From: an uncultured Pirellulaceae bacterium
GTDB taxonomy: Bacteria > Planctomycetota > Planctomycetia > Pirellulales > Pirellulaceae
Length of the DNA stretch: 32,207 bases
Assembly (NCBI GenBank): GCA_938091115.1
Contig: CALKNI010000162.1
Span: 1-32,207, forward strand
Direction: 5' to 3'
Positions 25,424-32,207 of the stretch are shown one piece after another. The notes below the pieces were generated by a model, which was not told the DNA's origin, searched no databases, and saw only the letters and a program-made list of their open reading frames with translations. Each line of letters starts with the position of its first letter. The stretch's first letter is position 1. A program made the translations under genes and the position numbers.

Positions 25424-26023
25424 TCATTCCTTCTGATTTCCACGAGGTCCCGTCGGAGAACCCTCAGGCGTCGATTCGCGTGACCTCAGCAACATCTCTA
25501 GGTAACTTGTTCGGGTGCTGCCTGACAAACCCAATTGATCAGCCAGTTCGACCAGCTTGAGTTTGGCTGATGCCACCCGTTCCTGCGACTGAACAACCAA
25601 CTCCAATTCAATAAAACCACCCACTTCAGCGACTTCATCCAAACAAAAATGCACTGAAGACAAATCATCGCAACCGACAAATTCTTCTCGGCGTTTCACA
25701 ACCTTGGCAACCGAAACCAACCCCATCCCTCCTAGGACCCTCTGCATTTGCCCAGCAGCTAAAGCGTCTTGGAGTGGCATTTCGATCTCTTTACGAATTT
25801 TTGCCGCTGAATCTAAATTTGGCCCTTTATAGGTGAGCCAGAATTTTTCATCGCATTGCCGAATTCGTACCGCAATGTCGAGTTTGGCGTAATTACGTTC
25901 CGGATCATTAAAATACTCATCCGTTTGCATTGACACACCTTTTGAGATTGCCCCCAACGACTGTAACTGATGGCGAATCTCTTCAAGCGAGGAAACCGGA
26001 AACTTAAATTCCACTTCGATCAT
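25424..26023 (-). CDS. CYTH-domain protein (class IV adenylate cyclase / triphosphatase type)
   Basis: The first residues contain the CYTH signature ExExK (E3, E5, K7 in IEVEFKF), and further family positions follow: VRIRQCDEKFWLTYKGP, IRKEIEMPL, VVKRREEF and CLDEVAEVGGFIELEL. CYTH enzymes bind triphosphates with metal in a beta-barrel tunnel and act as adenylate cyclase CyaB, thiamine triphosphatase or inorganic triphosphatase; I cannot choose between these. The closest look is to CyaB-like proteins with a C-terminal LGLSGSTRTSYLEML segment. A polar tail of about 20 residues ends the protein. It is the first gene of a pair with the MFS transporter. Confidence 0.88.
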   Translation of the reverse strand: MIEVEFKFPVSSLEEIRHQLQSLGAISKGVSMQTDEYFNDPERNYAKLDIAVRIRQCDEKFWLTYKGPNLDSAAKIRKEIEMPLQDALAAGQMQRVLGGMGLVSVAKVVKRREEFVGCDDLSSVHFCLDEVAEVGGFIELELVVQSQERVASAKLKLVELADQLGLSGSTRTSYLEMLLRSRESTPEGSPTGPRGNQKE

Positions 26024-26087
26024 GTATTTTCCAGAAATAATCTTTTAAAATAATCAACGAGCCAACGGAAATTTAACCAAACCCCAA

Positions 26088-26102
26088 CGGGCGTTTCGCC
26101 CG
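26088..26102. repeat. GC-rich hairpin in the divergent CYTH/Fae-like spacer
   Basis: A perfect six-base stem CGGGCG/CGCCCG with a TTT loop stands out in an otherwise A/T-rich 200-base divergent spacer. It could be a leader hairpin or an operator half. No T-tract follows in either direction. Confidence 0.35.
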
Positions 26103-26227
26103 AACAGGCACTGTTTTGGAGCAGTTCATTTTTATTATTACACCCGTGACATATTAGTGAACAAGTCTTAGACTCAGAACCACTTAACGAAAATTACTAT
26201 TTTTAAATCAGAAATAGCGAGTTGATC

Positions 26228-26776
26228 ATGAGCGAACGAATTGTAATGAGAACCGGCGAATGCCTGATTGCCGGAGGGCCCCCCTTTACTGCAGCCGAAC
26301 CGGAAATCGTCATTGGCGAACTCGATGGCCCTGTGGGGACTGCGATCGCTACTTTGACGGGCAACCAATCCGCCGGACACTCCAAAGTATTTGCGATCCT
26401 CAATACCGACATTCAGGTTCGCCCAGTAACGCTGATGGTCAGTAAAGTAACCGTCAAAAGCTCCCGATACACCAATATCTTAATGGGAACGGTTCAGGCA
26501 GCAATTGCTAACGGCGTTCTTGATGCAGTCCGTGCAGGTTTCATCCCGAAAGAAAAAGCAAATGATCTGGGAATCATCTGTTCCGTCTGGCTGAACCCCG
26601 GAGTCGCGACTGATGACAACCTCGATCACAAAGCCCTATTTGAAATTCACCGCGAAGCTACAACCCAGGCGATCCGAAAGGCAATGTGTAACGAGCCTGA
26701 CATTGACTGGTTACTAGAAAACCAAGAATCGATCACACATAAATATTACGAGCGCGGGCTTGCTGGCGAAATTTGA
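26228..26776 (+). CDS. Fae-like protein (formaldehyde-activating enzyme homologue)
   Basis: The 182-residue protein aligns over its length with formaldehyde-activating enzyme, which condenses formaldehyde with tetrahydromethanopterin. Shared features are GECLIA at the start, GPVGTAIATLTGNQSAGHSKVFAIL (34-58), the lysine segment SKVTVK (72-77), MGTVQAAIANGVLDAVRAGFIP (86-107) and IHREATTQAIRKAM. The AHID segment that carries the catalytic histidine in characterised Fae is AEPE here, with E24 at the His position. It may therefore be one of the Fae-like paralogues with altered chemistry or a carrier or sensor role. The ATG at 26228 has no strong ribosome site. The FGGY kinase follows on the same strand after about 110 bases. 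Confidence 0.85.
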   Translation: MSERIVMRTGECLIAGGPPFTAAEPEIVIGELDGPVGTAIATLTGNQSAGHSKVFAILNTDIQVRPVTLMVSKVTVKSSRYTNILMGTVQAAIANGVLDAVRAGFIPKEKANDLGIICSVWLNPGVATDDNLDHKALFEIHREATTQAIRKAMCNEPDIDWLLENQESITHKYYERGLAGEI

Positions 26777-26884
26777 GCCACGTCAGCGGCGCGATTCGAG
26801 ACGAAAGAGATCGACCACGGAGGGAGATCTTTTTTTGATATATTTTTGATTCCAAGTCACATTCGAAGTTGAGGATGCAAACAG

Positions 26885-28411
26885 ATGGCAATTAAGGGCT
26901 ACCTTGGTGTTGATGCGGGCACGCAAGGACTTTCCGTTGTTTTCACCGATGAAGATCTGAAAGTTCTCGGCACTGGCGAGGCTTCCTACGAGATGATCCC
27001 TAACCTCGAGGAAGGATGTTACGAACAACTTCCAGCTGACTGGGACGAAGCCCTCTCAAACGCAATGCGCGACCTGCGCGATCAATTGGACGACGATTTC
27101 GACGTTTTAGCAATTGGTATTTCAGGGCAGATGCACGGTGAAGTTCTGGCCGACGAGAACGGAGCGGCCTTAGGAGCAGCAAGACTTTGGTGTGATGCAA
27201 GAAACGAAGCGGAAGAAAACGAGCTTACCGAATCGTTGGGTGTGAAAATGCCCAAGAGAATCACTTCTGCGAGATGGCTCTGGACGTTACGCAACCGCCC
27301 CGAGCTCGCCAAACGCACCCGCCATATAACAACCCCGGCGGGCTGGCTGGCATTTCAACTGACTGGAGATTGGTTGCTCGGGATTGGTGACGCAGCAGGG
27401 ATGTTTCCAATTGACCAGAAAACCCTCGATTACGACCTCGGACTTCTTGAAATATATGACAGCGTTGCAGGGCACTCAACTCCACTCCAGACACTTCTAC
27501 CGCAGGTTCGCTGCGCTGGACAATCTGGAGGCGTGCTGAACGCTCAGGGTGCAGCTCGACTCGGACTTCGGGAGGGCATCCCTGTCGCTCCCGCCGAAGG
27601 TGACCAACCTGCGGCGCTCGCCGGTTCTCTGATCGGGGAAGCAGGAGTGATCTCCTGTAGTTTTGGAACCTCCGTTTGCGCTAACTCTGTTGGCGATCGT
27701 TCATTTTCAGGAGTTAGCAAAGCCGTCGACCACTTTTGTGCACCCGATGGAAAACCAATCAACATGGTTTGGCTACGCAATGGTACGACTTTTATGAATA
27801 GCGTCGTCGAGATGTTTAGTCAGGCAATCGGCGGAAACCGCGGTGACGGATTTGAGAAAGTAATCCCGATGCTTCTCGCTGCCAATCATGACTGCGGCGG
27901 AATCCTGGCACTTCCGTTCATGGACGACGAACCCGGCATCAACGTTTACCGAGGTGGCACCGCAATGCTAGTCGGGCTCAACTCTGAAAACGCTACCCCG
28001 GGGAACGTGGTCAAAGCTGCCTTACTTGCCACCATGTTCAATCTTCGCCTCGGCTGCGAGATCCTCGACGGCCAGGGATTTCCTCGAACGGAATTAGTTC
28101 TCTCGGGAGGACTGACGAAAACGCCAGAACTCGCCCAATTACTCGCTGATGTTTTCGCCAACCCGGTAACGCTCCTCGAAAGTGCAGAAGAGGGAACCGC
28201 CTGGGGCGCCGCCTTGATGGCGAAATACCGCAACCAAGTCCTTCAGGGCTCAGCTCGTCCGTGGTCAGAGTATCTAAAAGAGCAAGCGATGGGGTCGCAT
28301 AAAAAATACCAACCTGAATCTGCTGCAATTACCGCTTATGAAGCGGTATACCAGCAGTACAAAAAACTGGTGGACGCGCAACCAATGCTTGATCAAGCCA
28401 TCAACGATTAG
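26885..28411 (+). CDS. FGGY-family sugar kinase, xylulokinase-like
   Basis: The 508-residue protein has both FGGY ATPase-fold domains. GVDAGTQGLSVVF (8-20) is the phosphate-1 loop. GQMHG (81-85) and LWCDARN (101-107) are xylulokinase signatures. D240 in PAEGDQPAALAGS is the expected catalytic base, CSFGTSV is the second phosphate loop, and LVLSGGLTKTPELAQLLADVF is the adenosine motif. Xylulokinases make xylulose 5-phosphate for the pentose-phosphate pathway; another ketose substrate is possible. GAGGA lies nine bases before the ATG. Its last 11 bases overlap the end of the convergent DUF4956 gene. Proximity to the Fae-like gene suggests, but does not prove, a common operon. Confidence 0.9.
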   Translation: MAIKGYLGVDAGTQGLSVVFTDEDLKVLGTGEASYEMIPNLEEGCYEQLPADWDEALSNAMRDLRDQLDDDFDVLAIGISGQMHGEVLADENGAALGAARLWCDARNEAEENELTESLGVKMPKRITSARWLWTLRNRPELAKRTRHITTPAGWLAFQLTGDWLLGIGDAAGMFPIDQKTLDYDLGLLEIYDSVAGHSTPLQTLLPQVRCAGQSGGVLNAQGAARLGLREGIPVAPAEGDQPAALAGSLIGEAGVISCSFGTSVCANSVGDRSFSGVSKAVDHFCAPDGKPINMVWLRNGTTFMNSVVEMFSQAIGGNRGDGFEKVIPMLLAANHDCGGILALPFMDDEPGINVYRGGTAMLVGLNSENATPGNVVKAALLATMFNLRLGCEILDGQGFPRTELVLSGGLTKTPELAQLLADVFANPVTLLESAEEGTAWGAALMAKYRNQVLQGSARPWSEYLKEQAMGSHKKYQPESAAITAYEAVYQQYKKLVDAQPMLDQAIND

Positions 28412-29027
28412 CGGTGCCATGGTACTTTAAGACGATGATCGCATTCGATTTTTGCAGGTCAACTTGCTTTATATTAACGCGTAGAACATCTATTCCAGTT
28501 CTCTGTTTGAGTTCCGCAATCAGTTCTTCCTCACGATCAGGATGCAACAAAGCAATATTGTCGTAAACGACTTCATAAGATGCCAACTTAGGCGGTTTTA
28601 CCTTCGTCGGCTCTGCCACACGCCACTCCAGGAGGTAAGTCGCTCCAAAGATAACAGAATTTGTGAGCAGCAATTCGAGATAGGACGTCTGCTTATTCGA
28701 CAATGCGTTGATAACCGCCAGTCCGATGACAACAAACAAGTAAGTCATATCCTTGACGTCAATTGCGTCGGTTCGATATCGGATAATGGCAAAAATTGCA
28801 AATAGACCAAGTGCCATTCCCAATCCTAAGTCAAGTTTCTTCAAAGTGAAACAAATGAAGAACACGACCACATTCATAACCAGCAAGTTAAAAACCTGCC
28901 GATGGTTTTGCTGATGAAGCCAATAGGAAACACCGACGACGAGATAAAGGAAAACCAGATTAATGGTTAGCCGAACAACCAGCTTATAAATATCATCATC
29001 AAAAATTGGAACATCGAGAAATTCCAT
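28401..29027 (-). CDS. DUF4956 membrane protein
   Basis: The protein has four or five membrane helices in its first 130 residues, including the family stretch LGLGMALGLFAIFAIIRYRTDAIDVKDMTYLFVVIGLAVINAL, then a cytoplasmic domain of about 80 residues (VVYDNIALLHPDREEELIAELKQRTGIDVLRVNIKQVDL). This is the DUF4956 layout. In other bacteria such genes often sit next to VTC-like polyphosphate polymerase genes; none is visible here. The ATG at 29025-29027 gives 208 residues. A GTG nine bases upstream sits closer to the GGAG site and is a fair alternative; an ATG at 29138 would add residues without family character. It overlaps the convergent sugar-kinase gene by 11 bases. Confidence 0.85.
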   Translation of the reverse strand: MEFLDVPIFDDDIYKLVVRLTINLVFLYLVVGVSYWLHQQNHRQVFNLLVMNVVVFFICFTLKKLDLGLGMALGLFAIFAIIRYRTDAIDVKDMTYLFVVIGLAVINALSNKQTSYLELLLTNSVIFGATYLLEWRVAEPTKVKPPKLASYEVVYDNIALLHPDREEELIAELKQRTGIDVLRVNIKQVDLQKSNAIIVLKYHGTANR

Positions 29028-29290
29028 TAGCTTCACGTTTCTCCGGCCACAAACGGCTAAAAGATCATTCAAACAAAAATGCGGATAGCTCTGCAATATA
29101 CTTCGCCAGCCTAAGCTCAACTCTTTTACATTTCGCAATCATAGCTGATAACAATCGAGAAAAAACGTCAGGTCACAGCGGATGCGATTCAAAAAGTAAA
29201 ATTCACCTCCTGCAATCCGCATTATACCAACAAGATAGAAGCCTGAAATTATCCCATCGGCACCCCAACCCCGCTCAATTCCAATAAAAA

Positions 29291-30394
29291 TTACCTCGAG
29301 TGCGTGAGACAGCGTTTGAATTCTCGCACTATGGCGCTAACTTCATCCGGTTTGTTAATTGCGCCACTGACCGCAACCCGACGTACCCCGGAATCAATGA
29401 CCCTCGATAGGTTATCAAGAGTAATTCCACCAATTGCAAAGATTGGTAACTTAATCTCTGCAAAAACTTCCTGGACTAACTCAAGCCCCACATGTTTTTC
29501 AAAATGCTTTGTTGTCGAAGGAAAGACAGGTCCGACTCCAATATAATCGGCGCCCATGGCTACCGCCTCTCGAGCCTGCGCGAGCGAGTGAGTTGAAACA
29601 CCAATCACTTTTGAAGGGCCGACGATTCGCCTGGCATCGCCCACGTTAAGATCATCCTGACCTAAATGTACTCCGTCTGCCCCAACCACATTCGCTAAGT
29701 CAGCGCGGTCGTTCATAATAAACGTCGTATTACTATCTCGCGTCAATTCCGAAATCCTTCTGCCGATCGACACAATCTCTCGGTCAGCTCGATCTTTATC
29801 TCGCAATTGGATCAAATCGACCCCGGCCTCCACCATCGCCTTAATCCTCGACTCCCATTCGCCTTGCGTGTCAACTAAAGCGTACAAACTGGCGTTGACG
29901 AGTTCACAACGCTCAAACAGCATTGCGTTGTAGGACTTCTCAAGCGAATAACAACGATACCGAATTTGTTCTATTTTTTTTGCGACATCGATATCTACTA
30001 ACTTTGAAAACTCTTCAATGGTTCGAAGCCCTTGTTGTGCTCGAGAGAAATTTGCTTTGATCGTTCCCTCGATGCCTTCAACCCGCCCTTCGCAGGGGAC
30101 AAAATTGGAGCTAACGTCCACCTCCTTGTCCCCCGTTCTTTCATATTCACTCGGCAACTCGATTTCAGTACCGACATCTCCATGGGTATCTCTCGCGCGC
30201 ATTCGCTTGGAACGCTCGATCCCTTTGCCTGCTTCCGCTAAATCATGCCGTAGACGTTTTAACTCCGTGGATAAAAACTCATCGTCAACGGCAAGCCGAG
30301 CGTAATCCTCGACAACGCGTAAACCTTCGGTTGTCCGGTTAAAGGCAGCGTCCAAGATGCGAAATAAAGAAAATTCGGAATGTTTATCGTTCAT
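29291..30394 (-). CDS. thiE: Thiamine-phosphate synthase with N-terminal ThiD2-like domain
   Basis: Residues about 165-367 are ThiE, which joins HMP pyrophosphate and thiazole phosphate. VDLIQLRDKDR, FIMNDRADLANVVGADGVHLGQDDL, ADYIGVGPVFPSTTKH, FAIGGI and RRVAVSGAI mark the TIM barrel and phosphate loops. Residues about 10-160 (RILDAAFNRTTEGLRVVEDYARL, later KANFSRAQQGLRTIEEFSKL) match the helical domain called ThiD2, fused to ThiE in cyanobacteria and some other bacteria and proposed to supply HMP-phosphate kinase activity. The ATG at 30392-30394 follows an A-run and has no Shine-Dalgarno site. A symmetric palindrome lies 26-51 bases upstream. I see no TPP riboswitch in front of the gene. 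Confidence 0.93.
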   Translation of the reverse strand: MNDKHSEFSLFRILDAAFNRTTEGLRVVEDYARLAVDDEFLSTELKRLRHDLAEAGKGIERSKRMRARDTHGDVGTEIELPSEYERTGDKEVDVSSNFVPCEGRVEGIEGTIKANFSRAQQGLRTIEEFSKLVDIDVAKKIEQIRYRCYSLEKSYNAMLFERCELVNASLYALVDTQGEWESRIKAMVEAGVDLIQLRDKDRADREIVSIGRRISELTRDSNTTFIMNDRADLANVVGADGVHLGQDDLNVGDARRIVGPSKVIGVSTHSLAQAREAVAMGADYIGVGPVFPSTTKHFEKHVGLELVQEVFAEIKLPIFAIGGITLDNLSRVIDSGVRRVAVSGAINKPDEVSAIVREFKRCLTHSR

Positions 30395-30796
30395 TTTTTT
30401 TTAAAAAAATCTGCCAGTTTGACACCTCGAACGTTCGTTTTGTCAGTGAGCAATAACGTGATTGAGATAAATTTAGACATGAAATAAAGATTTTTTGGTT
30501 TGAACTGGGCAGCCTAAAGTGAAGCTTCTTAATTTGATAGCGGTTTAAAATGGGTTGAAAAACGAGGAAGGACCCGCTCGAAACTAAACCAAATACAGGA
30601 AATTAACGTATAGATCATAGGTAAACGGTAACTAATAATCCCCCTTAGAATCCCCCGAAACCTGTTTTTTGATTGAGATTGACCTATTTTGCGTCCAGAT
30701 TGATACTTATTCGTTACGGGGAACCTCGACTGGCTGATTTTATTGCCGCGCCGCTGTTTTCCGGTGGTATTTTTAATTGGAAATTGGAGATCACCC
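30395..30796. other. Divergent intergenic region between thiE and the TPR gene
   Basis: About 400 bases hold no credible coding sequence. Beside thiE there is an A/T-run and the palindrome at 30420-30445. The rest should contain the promoters for thiE (leftward) and for the TPR-clpC genes (rightward), which I cannot place. A long leftward frame here is antisense to the TPR gene and lacks protein character. Confidence 0.55.
30420..30445. promoter_or_regulatory. Nested operator-like palindrome upstream of thiE
   Basis: The arrangement is TGACA, three bases, CGAACGTTCG, three bases, TGTCA: 20 of 26 positions in perfect dyad symmetry. It lies 26 bases before the thiE start codon. The double dyad suggests a dimeric DNA-binding regulator. 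It does not match the Gram-positive LexA box, which needs spacing between GAAC and GTTC. Confidence 0.5.
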
Positions 30797-31414
30797 ATGC
30801 GTTGGGGTCCATTATTGCTGTGCAGCTGGCCCGGGTTACCGGGTCTCTGGTGTAAAGGCCATTGGTCTTCACTGTTCGCGGCAGTTGGATTCGCAATCCT
30901 GTTGAACATTGCTTTGATTTCCAGTTTCTTATGGAGGTGGTCACTCGGGGAAGCATTCCCGCTGATCGCCTGGCCGGTAATTTGTTTAATTTGGGCCGCA
31001 ACGGCTTTAGTTTCGTACAACCGGTTGACTGACTTGGTGGCAGTGCCAACGACTGACAAGGTTGCTGCCACTGAGCGACCCGACACCTTGTTTATTCAAG
31101 CACAACACGAATACTTAAAGGGACATTGGGGAGAAGCTCAAACTTTATTGAAACGTCAGATTGATCAGCACCCGCGAGACATCGAATCTCGGCTACTACT
31201 AGCCACATTATTTCGGCACTCACGGAAACTCGACCAAGCGCTGCAACAGCTAGAAGAAATCAAACGTTTTGACGAAGCAGTAGAGTGGAACTTTGAGTGC
31301 GAGCGAGAAGAAGAATTAATTCGAGAGATTATTTCTGCACAAGACGGGGAAAAACTCGAACATTCGTTAACGATTGAGTCAAACAATAAAAATGAGTGGT
31401 CTGACGCCGCTTAA
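30797..31414 (+). CDS. Membrane protein with C-terminal TPR-like helices
   Basis: The 205-residue protein has two membrane helices (about 25-45 and 50-70) after a short hydrophobic N-terminus. The soluble part then contains helical pairs resembling one or two TPR units (IQAQHEYLKGHWGEAQTLLKRQIDQHPRDIESRLLLATLFRHSRKLDQALQQLEEIKRF). The tail is acidic. GGAG lies eight bases before the ATG at 30797, which decides the start over an in-frame ATG at 30743. It precedes clpC by about 130 bases on the same strand. A scaffold role is plausible, but no partner is known. Confidence 0.8.
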   Translation: MRWGPLLLCSWPGLPGLWCKGHWSSLFAAVGFAILLNIALISSFLWRWSLGEAFPLIAWPVICLIWAATALVSYNRLTDLVAVPTTDKVAATERPDTLFIQAQHEYLKGHWGEAQTLLKRQIDQHPRDIESRLLLATLFRHSRKLDQALQQLEEIKRFDEAVEWNFECEREEELIREIISAQDGEKLEHSLTIESNNKNEWSDAA

Positions 31415-31422
31415 TACAAAGC

Positions 31423-31441
31423 CGATTATCACGTATAATCG
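31423..31441. promoter_or_regulatory. Palindrome upstream of clpC
   Basis: Perfect seven-base arms CGATTAT and ATAATCG flank CACGT, about 100 bases before the clpC start. The half ATAATCGA recurs near 31511. This could be an operator for clpC or a weak 3' hairpin of the TPR gene; there is no T-tract. Confidence 0.35.
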
Positions 31442-31541
31442 AGCAACAAAGATAATCACCAACTAATAAAAACGATATTCAGACTTTCAGTTTTTGTTTT
31501 TGAGATTTGAATAATCGAAGGGTTAGGACGAGGAACAGAAT

Positions 31542-32207
31542 ATGTACGAACGCTTTACTGATCGAGCAAGAAAGGTCATGCAACTGGCCAATCAAGAGGC
31601 TCAGCGTTTCAATCACGAATACATCGGTACCGAGCATATGCTGCTCGGTCTTGTAAAAGAGGGCACGGGTGTTGCCGCCAATGTCTTGAAAAATCTTGAT
31701 GTAGACCTTCGAAAAATCCGGCTGGAAGTAGAGAAATTAGTTCAGAGTGGTCCAGAAATGATCACAATGGGCAAACTTCCACAAACCCCCCGAGCCAAAA
31801 AGGTCATCGAGTACTCCATGGAAGAGGCTAGAAACCTCAACCATAACTTCGTTGGCACCGAGCACATCTTGCTGGGACTTCTTCGAGAACAAGAAGGAGT
31901 CGCAGCACAGGTACTAATGAACCTTGGATTAAAGCTTGAAGAAGTGCGTGAAGAGGTACTTAATCTCCTCGGGAACGGTCTCGAAGGGGGCGAAGGTTCC
32001 GAACGGGGAGGTCGCGAAAGTTCCGGCGGTGGCGAAGGAAGCGAACGTAAGCAGGGTGGAAAATCAAAAACTCCTGCCCTCGATAGCTTTGGACGGGATC
32101 TTACAGAGTTAGCAAAACAAGGAAAACTGGATCCCGTCATTGGTCGCGCCGAAGAAATCGAGCGTGCGATTCAGGTCTTATGCCGTCGAACAAAAAACAA
32201 TCCCGTT
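31542..32207 (+). CDS. clpC: Clp protease ATP-binding subunit ClpC (5' part)
   Basis: Only the first 222 codons lie in the window. Residues about 4-75 and 78-148 are two Clp_N repeats ([30 protein letters not shown], then [30 protein letters not shown]). A Gly/Ser/Glu-rich linker follows (about 148-180), then the start of the first AAA+ module ([43 protein letters not shown]). ClpC unfolds substrates for ClpP; adaptor binding is through the N repeats. The repeat pattern and linker fit ClpC rather than ClpA or ClpB. GAGGA lies about nine bases before the ATG. Confidence 0.95.
   Translation, partial: MYERFTDRARKVMQLANQEAQRFNHEYIGTEHMLLGLVKEGTGVAANVLKNLDVDLRKIRLEVEKLVQSGPEMITMGKLPQTPRAKKVIEYSMEEARNLNHNFVGTEHILLGLLREQEGVAAQVLMNLGLKLEEVREEVLNLLGNGLEGGEGSERGGRESSGGGEGSERKQGGKSKTPALDSFGRDLTELAKQGKLDPVIGRAEEIERAIQVLCRRTKNNPV

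Noticed and set aside
30529-31086. 185-codon minus-strand frame opposite the TPR gene
   Set aside because: It overlaps a gene with a good ribosome site and membrane helices; its own product is low in hydrophobic patterning and has no support.

Overview
The window looks like a chromosomal segment from a planctomycete, most likely of the Pirellulales type. This is inferred from the gene set, not from a marker gene. The signs are an F-type ATP synthase operon with unusual subunit extensions, a Fae-like protein of the tetrahydromethanopterin C1 pathway in a bacterium that also makes lipid A (lpxB), a thiamine synthase with an N-terminal ThiD2-like domain, a lysine-pentad histone-H1-like protein, and many weak or absent Shine-Dalgarno sites mixed with TTG and GTG starts. 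Base composition looks close to half G+C by eye. Coding density is ordinary. I see no mobile elements, CRISPR arrays, tRNA or rRNA genes.

Layout. 1-5028 (minus strand): ATP synthase genes in the order atpZ-like, atpI-like, atpB, atpE, atpF, atpH, atpA, with atpA cut by the window edge. 5029-5667: a non-coding stretch ending in a hairpin-rich leader. 5668-10546 (plus strand): a DUF4912 protein with a Rho_N-like N-terminus, a molybdopterin oxidoreductase fused to pentapeptide repeats, a long Cys/Met-metabolism PLP enzyme and a DUF2007 protein. 10668-14360 (minus): the fatty-acid synthesis cluster fabD-fabG-acpP-fabF, with a strong hairpin between acpP and fabF. 14636-15646 (minus): ruvB. 15927-18955 (plus): a degenerate NtrC-like regulator, a translationally coupled unknown gene, and mrp. 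A terminator at 18998-19022 separates mrp from the convergent gene for a protein made only of xAKKK pentads (19068-19340).

A non-coding A/T-tract region of about 1 kb follows. 20402-26023 (minus): a site-2 protease, lpxB, a 50-residue membrane protein, a secreted protein with four CCxxC metal-binding modules, and an MFS transporter paired with a CYTH phosphatase/cyclase. 26228-28411 (plus): the Fae-like protein and an FGGY (xylulokinase-like) kinase, whose end overlaps the convergent DUF4956 membrane-protein gene. thiE (minus) follows, with a symmetric operator-like palindrome upstream of it. The window ends with a membrane TPR-like protein and the first 222 codons of clpC (plus).

The most unusual items are the all-pentad lysine protein, with its palindromic arrangement of variants, next to a long A-tract spacer; the Fae homologue that seems to lack the catalytic histidine; the NtrC-like regulator that has lost GAFTGA, the Walker B glutamate and the arginine fingers; the molybdopterin-pentapeptide fusion; the histidine-rich arm on ATP synthase subunit a; and the duplicated CCxxC secreted protein.
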